This document shows positions 10,411 through 20,487 of a stretch of DNA of 25,066 bases, piece by piece. The translations under genes and the position numbers were made by a program. Under the pieces are notes generated by a model, which was not told the DNA's origin, searched no databases, and saw only the letters and a program-made list of their open reading frames with translations. Source of the DNA: Penium margaritaceum (taxonomy: Eukaryota > Streptophyta > Zygnematophyceae > Desmidiales > Peniaceae); assembly GCA_023375785.1 (NCBI GenBank), contig SZWC01000033.1, positions 725,355 through 750,420 of the forward strand, read 5' to 3'. Position 1 is the stretch's first letter, and every line of letters begins with the position of its first letter.

Positions 10411-10440
10411 AACCACTCGCAACCACTTGCAACCACTCAC

Positions 10441-10680
10441 AACCACTCACAACCACTTGGAAGCACTCGTAACCACTCGCAACCACTCACAACCACTCAC
10501 AACCACTTGCAACCACTCGCAACCACACACAACCACTCGTAACCACTCGCAACCACTTGCAACCACTCACAACCACTTGGAAGCACTCGTAACCACTCGC
10601 AACCACTCACAACCACTCACAACCACTTGCAACCACTCGCAACCACACACAACCACTCGTAACCACTCGCAACCACTTGC
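10441..10680 (-). repeat. 120-bp perfect tandem duplication
   Basis: The 12 decamers at 10441-10560, including AACCACTTGG AAGCACTCGT and AACCACACAC, are repeated exactly at 10561-10680. This is a recent two-copy event. Confidence 0.95.
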
Positions 10681-13190
10681 AAGCACTTGTAGTGACTCGC
10701 AACCACTCGCAACCACTCGCAACCACTCACAACCACTTGCAACCAATCAACCACAGGCAACAACTCACAACCACTTGTAACCACTTGCAACCACTCGCAA
10801 CCACGTGCAACCACTCTGAACCACTCCCGGCCACTCGCAACCACTTGCATCCATTCGTAACCACTTGCAACCATCAAAACCACTCGTAACCAGAAGCAAG
10901 CACAACAAACTACTTACAACATTTCGCAACCATTCCCAACCACTTGCTACCACTCAAAACCACCCGGAACCACTTGCAATCACTCGCAACCACTCACAAC
11001 CACTTGCAACCACTCACAACCACTCCCAACCACTTGGAACCACTCGCAACCACTCGCAATCAGTTGCAACAACTTGCAACCACTCGCAACCATTCGCAAC
11101 AACTCGCAACGACTCACAATCCCTCGTAACCACTCGCAACCACCTGCAAGCACTCACAACTATTGCAACTACTGGCAACCACTCGCAACTACTTCCAAAC
11201 ACTCGGAACCATTCGCAACCACTCGCAACCATTTGTAACCATGTGCAACCACTTGCAATCACTCGCAACCACTCGCAACTGCTTGCAACCACTTGCAACC
11301 ACTCACAACCACTCACAGCCACTCACACCCACTCACAACTTGCAAGCACCCGCAACCGCTTGCAACAACTCACAACCACTCACAACCACTTGCAAACACT
11401 CGCAACCTCTCGTCACCATTCGCACCCACTCGCAACCACTTGCAACAACTTGCAACCTCTTGTAACCACTTGCGACCACTCATAAGCACTCACAACCACG
11501 TGCAACTACTTCAAAAACGTGCAACCAAAGGCAGCCAGTCGCAACTACTCGCAACCACTTGCAACCACTGGCAACCATTTGCAACCACTCGCAACCACTT
11601 GCAAGCAAACGCAAGCACTTGCAAACTTTTGCAACCACGCGCAACCAGTCACAACCACTCGCAACCACCTGAAACTATACGCAAGCACTCGCAACCATTC
11701 GCAACCACTCGCAACCACTTGCAACCACTTGCAACCACTCACAACTACTCACAACCACTTGCAACCACGCAACCACTCAAAACCACTCTCAACCACTCAC
11801 AACCTCATGCAACCACTCACAACCACTCGCAACCAGTCGCAACCACTTATAAGCACTCACAACCACTTGCAAGAACTCACAACCACTCGCAACCACTCGC
11901 AATCACTTCCAACCACTTGCAACCACTCGCAACCACTTGCAACCACTCACAACCACTTGCAAGCACTTGTAACCACTCACAACCACTTGCAAGCAGTTGC
12001 AACCACTCGCAACCACCCACAACCACTCACAATAACTTGTAACTACTCGCACCTACTCTTAACCATTCGCAGCCACTCGCAACAACTCGCAACCACTCAC
12101 AACCACTTGCAACAACTCGCAACCACTCGGAACCACTTGCAACCACTGGCAACCACTCGCAACCACTTGCAAGCACTCGCAACCACTTCAAAACACTCAC
12201 AACCACTCACAACAAATCACAACCGTTAGCAACAACTTGCAAACACTTGCAACCACTCGCAACCACTCACAAGCACTCGCAACCAATCACAACCACTCGC
12301 AACCACTCGCAACCACTTGCAACCACTTTCAACCAGTAACAACCATTTGCAACCACTCGCAACTACTTGCAACCACTCACAACCACTTATATGCACTCGG
12401 AACCACTTGCAAGCACTCACAACCACTCTCAACCACTCGCAACCACTTGCAACCATTATCAACCACTTGAAACCACTCGTAACCACTTGCAACCTATCAT
12501 AACAACTCGCAACCACTCGCAGACACTCCCAACAACTCGCAACCACTCGCAACCACTCGCAACCACTTTCAACCACTCGCAACCAATCACAACCACTCGC
12601 AACCACTCGTTACTGTCGCAACCACTTGTAACCACTCACAACCACTTGAAACCACTCGTAGCTATCGCAACCACTCGCAACCACTGACAACCATTGGCAG
12701 CAACTCACAACCACTTGCAATCCATCACAATCACTCACAACCACTCGCAACCACTCAAAACCACTCACAAGCACTCGCAACCACTTGCAACCACTTGCAA
12801 CCACTGGCAACCACTTGAAACCACTCGCAACCACTCGCAACCACTCGTAACCATTCGCATCCACTTGCAGCAACTCGTAACACCTCGCAACCACTGACAA
12901 CCACTCGCAGCCATGCGCAACCACTCGCAACTACTTGCAACCACTCGCAACCACTCGCAACCACTCACAACCACACATAACCACTCGAAACCACTTGCAA
13001 CCACTTGTTACCACTCGCAACCACGCACAACCACTTGCAACCACTCACAACTACTCCCAACCACTTGCAACCACTCGCAACTACTCGAAACCACTCGTAA
13101 CTACTCGCAACCACTCGTAACCACTCGCAACCACTCGCACTCACTTGCAACCACTTGCAACAACCCGCAACCACTCGCAACCACTCGCAA

Positions 13191-13430
13191 ATGCTAGCAA
13201 CCACTTGCAACCACTCGCAACCACTCGCAACCACTTGCAACCACTTGCAACCACTCGCAACCACTCGCAACCACTTGCAACCACTTGCAACCACTCGCAA
13301 CCACTCGCAACCACTTGCAACCACTTGCAACCACTCGCAACCACTCGCAACCACTTGCAACCACCCGCAACCACTCGCAACCACTCGCAAATGCTAGCAA
13401 CCACTTGCAACCACTCGCAACCACTCGCAA
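13191..13430 (-). repeat. 40-bp x4 array within a 200-bp duplication
   Basis: A decamer order of CTTG, CTCG, CTCG, CTTG types makes a 40-bp unit present four times at 13201-13360. The distinctive decamer ATGCTAGCAA occurs at 13191 and again at 13391, with matching neighbours on both sides, so a 200-bp interval also looks duplicated around it. Confidence 0.85.
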
Positions 13431-15110
13431 CAAATCCCAATCACTCGCAACCACTACCAGCCACTCGCAACCACTCGCTTCCACTCGCAACCACTTGCAA
13501 CCACTCAGAACCACTTGCAACCACTTGCAACCACTCCCTACCACTTGCCAGCAACTCGCAACCACTCACAACCACTCCCAACCACTCGTAACCACTCACA
13601 ACCACTCACAACCACTCACAACCACTGGCTACCTTTGGCAACCACTCGCAACTACAAGCAACCACTCGCAACCACTCGATACCACTCGCAACCACTCGCA
13701 ACAACTCGCAACTCTTCACAATCACTTGCATCAACTCGCTATCACTTGCAACCACTTGCAACTACTCTCAACGACTCGCAACCACTCGTAGCCACTCGCA
13801 ACCAATCGTAACCACTCGCAACCACTCAGAACCACTTGCAACCACTTGCAACAACTCGCAACCACTTGCAACCACGTGCAACCACTTGCAACCATGCATT
13901 ACCACTCCCAACCACTCGTAACCACTCACAACCACTCCGAACCACTCGCAACCACTTACAGCCACTCACAACCACTCGCAACCACTCGGAACCACTGGTA
14001 ACGACTCGTAACCACTCATAATCACTCACCACCACTTGTAACCACTGGAAACCACTTGCAACCACTCGCAACCACTCGCAACCATTCGCAACAACTCACA
14101 ACCACTTGCAACCACTCGCAACCACTTGCAACCACTCGCAATCACTTGCAACCATTTGCAACCACTCGCAACCACTCACAACCACTCCAAACCACTCGCA
14201 GCCACTCGTAACTACTCGTAACAACTTGCAACTACCCGCAACCACTTGCAATCACTCGCAACCACTTGTTACCATTGGCAACCACTGGCAACCACTTGCA
14301 ACCACTCGCAACGCACAAAACCACTCGCAACCACTCGCAACAACTTGCAACCACTTGCAACCACTCGCAACCACTTGCAGCCACTCACAACCACTTGCAA
14401 GCACTCGCTACCACTCGCAAAAACTGACAACCACTCACAACCACATGCAACCACTTGCAACCATTGCAACCACTGGTAACCACTTGTAACCACTTAAAAC
14501 CATTCACAACCACTTGCAACCACACGCAAGCACTTGCAACCACTCAAAACCACTCACAACCACTCGCAACAAATCGCAGCCACTCACAACCACTCGTAAT
14601 GACTCACAACCACTTGCAACCACTCGCAACCAGTCGCAACCACTTGCAACCACTCACAACCACTTGCAACAACTCGCAACCACTTGCAACCACTTGCAAC
14701 CAGTCGCAACCATTACAACCACTTGCAACCACTTGCAACCATTTGCAACCACTTGCAACCACTTGCAGCCACTTGCAAGCACTTCCAAACACTTGCAAGC
14801 ACTCGAAACCACACACAACCACCTGTTATCACTCGCAACAACTTGCAACCACTCGTGACCACTTGGAACCTCTCGCAACCATTCGCAACCACTCGCAACC
14901 TCTCGCTACAACTGAAAACCACTCACAACTACTTGCATGCACTCACAACCACTCACAACCACTCACAACTACTCAGGGCCACTTGCAACCACTCGCAACC
15001 AATCGCAACCACGAGTAACCACTCGCAACCACTCGCAACCACTCACAATGACTCGCAACCATTCGCAACCACTCGCAACCACACAAAACCACTCGCAACC
15101 ACTTGCAACC

Positions 15111-15830
15111 ACTCAACCATTCGAAATTAGTCACAACCACTTGCAAGCACTCGCAATCACATGCAACCACTTGCAACCACTCGCAACTACTTGCAACCAC
15201 TGTCAACCACTCGCAACCACTCGTAACCACTCGCAACCACTCGCAATCACTCATTACCACTGACAACTACTCGCAACCACTGTCAACCACTCACGACCAC
15301 TTGCAACCACTCGCAACCACTCGCAAGCACTCGCAACCACTCGCAACCACTAGCAACCACTCGCAACCACTCGCAGCCACTCGCAACCACTCGCAACCAC
15401 TCGCAGCCACTCGCAACCACTCGCAACCACTCGCAGCCACTCGCAACCACTCGCAACCACTCGCAGCCACTCGCAACCACTCGCAACCACTCGCAGCCAC
15501 TCGCAACCACTCGCAACCACTCGCAACCACTAGCAACCACTCGCAACCACTCGCAGCCACTCGCAACCACTCGCAACCACTCGCAACCACTCGGAACCAC
15601 TCATAACCACTAGCAACCACTCGCAACCACTCAAAAACCACTTGCAACCACGTGCAGCTACTTGCAACCACTCACAACCATTTACAACCACATGCAACCA
15701 CTCGCAACCACTCGCAAGCACTCGCAACCACTCGCAACCAGTCCCAAGCACTCTCAACCACTCCCAATTACTCGCAACCACTCGCTTCCACTCACAACCA
15801 CATTCAACCACTCCGAACCGCTCGCAACCA
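15111..15830 (-). repeat. Diverged segmental duplication, copy 1 (partner 18027-18655)
   Basis: Shared landmarks are an 8-nt short unit followed by TCGAAATTAGTCACAACCAC (15121 and 18037), TGTCAACCAC (15201 and 18117), TCATAACC-C TAGC (15601 and 18427), and CAGTCCCAAGCACTCT (15740 and 18565). Offsets move from 2916 to 2926 to about 2826, because one decamer was gained in the partner and about 100 bp was gained here by the local 30-bp amplification. A third, weaker relative begins near 17391 (TCGAAAAAACTCACAACC). Confidence 0.75.
15361..15510 (-). repeat. 30-bp repeat, 5 copies
   Basis: The triplet of decamers TCGCAACCAC, TCGCAGCCAC, TCGCAACCAC repeats five times. The block is bracketed by TAGCAACCAC decamers at 15351 and 15531, each followed by the same two decamers, so a 180-bp interval may also be duplicated. 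The partner copy near 18357-18390 has only one such unit, so expansion followed the older segmental duplication. Confidence 0.9.
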
Positions 15831-18026
15831 CTCGCAACCGCTAGCAAACACTCAGAAACAACTCGCAATCACTCGCAACCACTTGTAACCACTGCAACCA
15901 CTGGCAACCACTCGCAACCACTCGTAATCACGCGTAACCACTCGTAACCACTTGCAACCACTCCCAACCACTCACAACCACTCGGAGCCACTCGTAACCA
16001 CTCGCAACCACTCTCAACCATTCGTAACCATGTGCAACCACTCACAACCACTTGCAACCACTCGCAACCATGCACGACCACTCATGACCAATCCCATCCA
16101 CACACAACCACTCGCAACCTCTCCCAACCACACAAAATCACTCGCAACTACTTGCAACCACTTATTACCACTCGCAACCACTCACAACCACTCGCAACCA
16201 GTCACAATAACTCGCAACCACTCATAACCACTCGTAACCACTCGCAACCTCTCGTAACCAGTTGCAACCAATTACAACCACTAGCAACCACTCGCAACCA
16301 CTTGCAACCACTCACAACCACTTGCAAGCACTCGCAACCACTCACAACCACTCACAACCACTTGCAACCACTTGCAACCACTTACAACCACTCGCAACCA
16401 CTACCTACGACTCACAACCACTCGCAACCACTCGCAACCACTTGCAACCACTCGCAACCACTCGCAACCAGTCGCAACCTCTCGCAACCACTCGCAACCA
16501 CTCGCAACCACTCGCAACCACTTGCAACCACTCACATCCAATTGCAAGCACTCGCAACCAATCACAACCACTCACAACCACTCACAACCACTTGCAACCA
16601 CTGGCAACCACTCGTAGCTACTTTTTATCTCTTGCAAGCACTCGCAACCACTCGCAACCACTCACAACCACTCGGAACCACTAGCAACCACTCGCAACCA
16701 CTCACAACCACTCGCAAGCACTTGCAACCACTTACAACCACTCGCAACCACTTACAACCACTCGCAAGCACTTGCAACCACTCATAACAACTCACAAACA
16801 CTCGCAACCACTCGCAACCAGTTGCAATCACTCGCAACCATTCGCAATGAATCATAACCACTCGTAACCACTTGCAACCACTCACAGCTAGTCGCAACCA
16901 CTCGCAACCACATGCAACCACTCGCAACCACTCGCAACCACTCGCAACCACTCGCAACGACTCACAACCACTCGCAACCACTCGCAACCACTCGTAACCA
17001 CTCGCAACCACTCGCAACCACTCCCAACCACTCGCAACAACGCACAACCACTTGCCAGCACTCCCAAACACTTGCAAGCACTCGCAACCACTCACAAACA
17101 CTTGCAACCACTTGCAACAACTTGCAACCACTCGTATTCATTTGGAACCACTCGCAACCACTCCCAACCACTCGTAACCACTCATAACCAGTCACAAGCA
17201 CTCACAACCACTTGCAAGCACTCGCAACCACTCACAACCACTCACAACCACTCACAACCACTTGCAACCACTTGCAACCACTCGCAACCACTTGTAACCA
17301 CTCGGAACCACTTGCAACCACTCGCAATTACTCGCGACCACTCGCAAGCACTCGCAACCACTCACAACCACTCGCAACCACTTGCAACCACTCAACCACT
17401 CGAAAAAACTCACAACCACTTGCAAGCACTCAAAACCACTTGCAACCACTTGCAACCACTCGCAACCACTCGCAACCAGTCTCAACCACTCGCAACCAAG
17501 CGCAACCACTTGTATCCATTCGGAGCCACTTGCAACTACTCGAAACCACTCGCAACTACTTGCAACAACTCCCAGCCATCCGCAACCGCTTGCAACACTC
17601 AAAACCACTCGCAACCACTCGCAACCACTCATAACCCCTTGCAACCACTCACAACCACGCACAACCACTTGCAACCCCTCGCAACCACTCGCAGCCACTT
17701 ACAACCACTCGCAACCACTTGCAACCACTCACAACCATTCCCCACCACTTGCAACCACTCACAATCCCTTGTAACCACTGACAACCACATTAAAGAAATC
17801 ACAACCACTTGCAAGCACTTGCAACTACTCGCAACCACTTGTGACCACTCGGAACCATTCGAGACCACTCGCAACCATTTACAACCACGTGCAACCACTT
17901 GCAATCACTCGCAACCACAGGAAACCGCTTGCATTTACTTGCAACCACTCAAAACCACTCACAAGCACTTGCAAGCACACGCAACCACTCGCATCAAGTC
18001 TCAACCACTCACAACCACTTGCAACA

Positions 18027-18655
18027 ACTCAACCACTCGAAATTAGTCACAACCACTTGCAAGCACTCACAATCACTTGCAACCACTTGCAACCACTCGC
18101 AACTACTCTCAAGCACTGTCAACCACTCCCAACCAGTGGCAACCAGTCGCAACCACTCGCAACCACTTGCAATCACTCGTAACCACTTGCAGCTACTCGC
18201 AGCAAATATCAACCACTCGCGACCACTCGCAACCACTCGCAACCACTCGCAACCACTCGTAACCACTCGCAATAGTTTAAGACCACTCGCAACCACTCAA
18301 AACCACTTGGAACCACTTGGAACCACTCACAACCACTCGTAACCACTCACAACCACTAGCAACCACTCGCAACCACTCGCAGCCACTCGCTACCACTCGC
18401 AACCACTCGCAACCACTTGCAACCACTCATAACCCCTAGCAACCACTCGCAACCACTGACAACCACTTGCAACCACTTGCAACTATTCGCAACCACTCGT
18501 AACCACTCACAGCCACATGCAATCACTCGCAACCACTCGCAAGCACTCGCAACACCTCGCAACCAGTCCCAAGCACTCTTAACCACTCCCAAATACTCTC
18601 AACCACTCACAACTACTCACAACCACTCGCAACTGCTCGCAATGACTTGCAAACA
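18027..18655 (-). repeat. Diverged segmental duplication, copy 2 (partner 15111-15830)
   Basis: This segment keeps the order of unusual decamers of 15111-15830 without the 30-bp amplification. The shared 8-nt unit just before TCGAAATTAG shows that a register-breaking indel was inherited by duplication rather than arising twice. Confidence 0.7.
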
Positions 18656-19546
18656 ACTCGCAACCACTCGCAACCACTCCCAACCACTCCCAACCACTCG
18701 TAACTACTCACAAGCACTCGCAACGACCTGCAACCACTCGCAACTACTTGCAACCACTCGCAACCACTCGCAACCACTCGCAACCTCTTGCAATCACTTG
18801 CAAGCACTCGCAACCACTTGCAACCACTCCCAACCACTCGCAACCACTCGCAGCCACTCATAACCACTCCTAACCACTGGCAACCACTCGCAACCACTCG
18901 TAACCATGTGCAACCACTCGCAACCACTCGCAACCACTCGCAACCACTCACAACCACTCGCAATCACACGCAACCACTCGCAACCAGTCGCAACCACATA
19001 AAACCACTCGCAACCACTTGCAACCACTTACAACCACTCACAACCACTCACAACCACTCGCAACCACTCACAACTACTCGCAACCACTTGTAACCACTCG
19101 TAACAACTCGTAACCACTCGTAACCACTCGTAACAACTCGCAACCATTTACAACCTCGGGCAACCACTCGCAACCACTTGCAACCACTCGCAACCACTCG
19201 CAACCACTTGCTATAACTTGCAACCACTTACAACCACTGGTAACCACTTGCACCCACTTACAACTAATCGCAACTTCTTTGCAAGCACTCGCAACCACTT
19301 CCAACCACTCGCAACCACTCGCAACCACTCGCAACCACTTGCAACCACTTGCAACCACTCGCAACCACTCACAACCACTCACAGCCACTCACAACCACTT
19401 GCTGTGGAAATAGTATGCACCTTGTCCACTGCCTAGCTGGCTAGCTACACATACAGACAAGGCATGCACTGCTCTATGGAGTATGTCCCCTTGGTCTGTT
19501 CTGAGATGGGCCAGGAATGCACTTCCCATAATGGGTATGTCCCCTG

Positions 19547-19553
19547 TGACTCA
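19547..19553 (+). promoter_or_regulatory. TGACTCA, possible bZIP (GCN4/AP-1-like) site
   Basis: TGACTCA lies in U3 of the 5' LTR. The 3' LTR reads TGGCTCA at the aligned place. It matches the bZIP core by sequence only; a 7-mer can occur by chance. Confidence 0.25.
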
Positions 19554-19573
19554 TCATAGGAATCATACCTTTT

Positions 19574-19646
19574 TGGCTTTGTTGATTAGGCACTGGAGTC
19601 TCAATCCAGAGGTCGCGGGTTCAAACCCCGCGACGGCCACAGTTTT
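19574..19646 (+). promoter_or_regulatory. tRNA-like module with Pol III A and B boxes in the 5' LTR
   Basis: Read as tRNA positions 8 to 73, the segment has T8 G9, a D-stem GCTT/AGGC (19576-19579 with 19588-19591, one G-U), A26, an anticodon-type stem CTGGA/TCCAG (19593-19597, 19605-19609) around a 7-nt loop GTCTCAA with T33 and a CTC triplet, a 5-nt variable loop, a T-stem GCGGG/CCCGC around TTCAAAC (19615-19631), then GACGGCC-A as a 3' acceptor strand. The A-box-like TGGCTTTGTTGA is at 19574-19585, the B box GGTTCAAACCC at 19618-19628, and a T4 run at 19643-19646 could terminate Pol III. The 5' acceptor strand is missing: the bases upstream do not pair with GACGGCC, so it is not a functional tRNA gene. 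An extended 8-bp hairpin (19612-19619 with 19627-19634) is an alternative reading. Confidence 0.7.
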
Positions 19647-19711
19647 CTTTGTGGCCAAAACAGGGACAAGAAGCTTGTAGGAAGCTTACTAGAGCCTGCC
19701 TTGAGGATGAC

Positions 19712-19738
19712 ACTTGGCGGTCTAAGGACGCGCCAAGT
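19712..19738 (+). promoter_or_regulatory. 8-bp inverted repeat in U3
   Basis: ACTTGGCG (19712-19719) and CGCCAAGT (19731-19738) are exact reverse complements separated by 11 nt. They lie about 70-95 bp upstream of the TATA box, where U3 enhancer elements usually sit. Function is not known. Confidence 0.5.
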
Positions 19739-19756
19739 AGGAATGCAGGTTAAGGT

Positions 19757-19773
19757 TGGCTCCAGTGGAGCCA
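19757..19773 (+). promoter_or_regulatory. 17-bp near-perfect palindrome in U3
   Basis: TGGCTCCA and TGGAGCCA flank a single central G. The site is about 34 bp upstream of the TATA box and could be a dimeric transcription-factor site. That role is inferred from symmetry and position only. Confidence 0.45.
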
Positions 19774-19806
19774 CTACAAGCAAAAGCTTTAGCAAATCTC
19801 TCCAAG

Positions 19807-19814
19807 TATAAAAG
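19807..19814 (+). promoter_or_regulatory. TATA box of the 5' LTR
   Basis: TATAAAAG is the only strong TATA box in the LTR and precedes the inferred R region. A transcription start about 25-35 bp downstream (near 19835-19845) would make U3 about 435 bp. No clear AATAAA signal is visible in R. Confidence 0.7.
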
Positions 19815-20057
19815 CCCGTACCTTGCATGCATCCATTTACAGTTCTTGCCTTTGAGACTCCTCACAGAGTGTCCAACCAAAGGTAGACACTAAAGACCAA
19901 CATGCGGACTTTGTGAGGTTGCAAATCAAATGAACCTAAAGTGTGGATCCCTCATTCGAGGGTGATATGTTATCTTGGTTGCAATACCAAGAGCGGTTGG
20001 CGGCCTCCCATGTCGGGACCCGTTTTCTAGACCGTTGCTATCTGGCGCATTGACAAA

Positions 20058-20071
20058 GGGTTATGGGCCCA
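20058..20071 (+). other. Primer-binding site for half initiator tRNA-Met
   Basis: GGGTTATGGGCCCA is exactly complementary over 14 nt to the anticodon arm of eukaryotic initiator tRNA-Met (TGGGCCCATAACCC, with the CAT anticodon). Drosophila copia primes from the 3' end of a 5' half-tRNA-iMet cut in the anticodon arm, and its PBS is this same sequence type. A conventional PBS would start TGG and match the tRNA 3' end; none is seen at the LTR end. The site sits two bases after TTGACA, which marks the LTR end. Confidence 0.85.
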
Positions 20072-20487
20072 TACTTCTGGTTCTAAGGCACGCTTCCAAG
20101 ACCGACTAGCGCGTGGTCTTGCAGGGTACACAGGTACAACAGGGACACGACCATCGGATGGCTCCATCTGCTCCATCGGCTCCATCGACTTCTCTAGGTA
20201 GGGTGCACGCACGTGGCGGACTAGGGGACAAGGAATCGCTCTGTCCATGTTGGACAAGACCCTCGAACCCCAGCGGGATTAGGCTCTACCCCTTTTTAGA
20301 AGGTGGTACGACCCCGAGTCTGTTCTCTCACGATGGCACCATCGCCTTAGGCGATCATCGGCAGGAGGGGTATGCAACGGAACCAACTGCACCTTTGACA
20401 ACGTTTGCAGTCAGCAGCCTCATCAGCCTTATCGGCCTCAACGAAGCAGAGAAGTTGCGAAGCAGAAAAGACGAGCAACCGCAAGAA
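20072..20487 (+). other. Leader between PBS and Gag
   Basis: The leader is about 416 bp. An ATG at 20113 opens a frame continuous with Gag through 125 extra codons. The encoded stretch is rich in Pro, Ser and Gly and shows no Gag-like features, so I treat it as untranslated or as an N-terminal extension of unknown status. It contains three 9-bp CTCCATC-type units at 20161-20187. RNA packaging or dimerisation signals would be expected here but none can be identified by eye. Confidence 0.6.

Larger units (their letters stand above)
8211..19402 (-). repeat. Decameric satellite, right arm (GCAACCACTC orientation)
   Basis: This arm holds about 1,120 decamers of the same family in reverse orientation, ending where the LTR begins. 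Unlike the left arm it has about 20 register shifts, mostly 1-3 nt losses, for example near 8451, 10351, 10747, 10871, 11339, 11766, 12611, 13551, 14311, 14461, 15111, 15891, 17391, 17596 and 18021, and occasional gains (near 15626 and 19271). A few decamers are strongly diverged, such as a T5-containing pair at 16616-16635, TAAAGAAATC at 17791-17800 and an AGTTTAAGA stretch near 18275. I see no unrelated insertion or host gene anywhere in it. Confidence 0.97.
19403..20055 (+). repeat. 5' LTR of copia element
   Basis: The start is fixed by alignment with the 3' LTR (TGTGGAAATAG at 19403 against TGTTGAAATAG at 24781) and by the end of the satellite. The right end is inferred from the PBS: TTGACA ends at 20055, two bases before it, giving TGT...ACA termini. 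U3 holds a tRNA-like Pol III module, two 8-bp inverted repeats and a TATA box at 19807. R/U5 holds small hairpins, CCCTC/GAGGG (19949-19962) and CTTGGT/ACCAAG (19974-19991). The first 286 bp differ from the 3' LTR at about 14 positions with no gaps. The left boundary is firm; the right boundary is less so because the matching end of the 3' LTR is outside the window. Confidence 0.85.

Noticed and set aside
19567..19639. Functional tRNA gene (CTC anticodon)
   Set aside because: The 5' acceptor strand does not pair with GACGGCC, and the 3' LTR copy has a broken anticodon-type stem. Only the promoter-like parts and T arm are intact.
19483..19680. 65-codon frame in the LTR, repeated in the 3' LTR at 24861-25058
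   Set aside because: It is shared only because the LTRs are copies, it overlaps the tRNA-like module, and it has no recognisable domain.
19976..19991. TGGTTGCAATACC as a conventional primer-binding site
   Set aside because: It begins with TGG but matches no tRNA 3' end I recognise and is not preceded by a CA terminus, whereas the exact 14-nt tRNA-iMet match lies about 80 bp downstream beside TTGACA.
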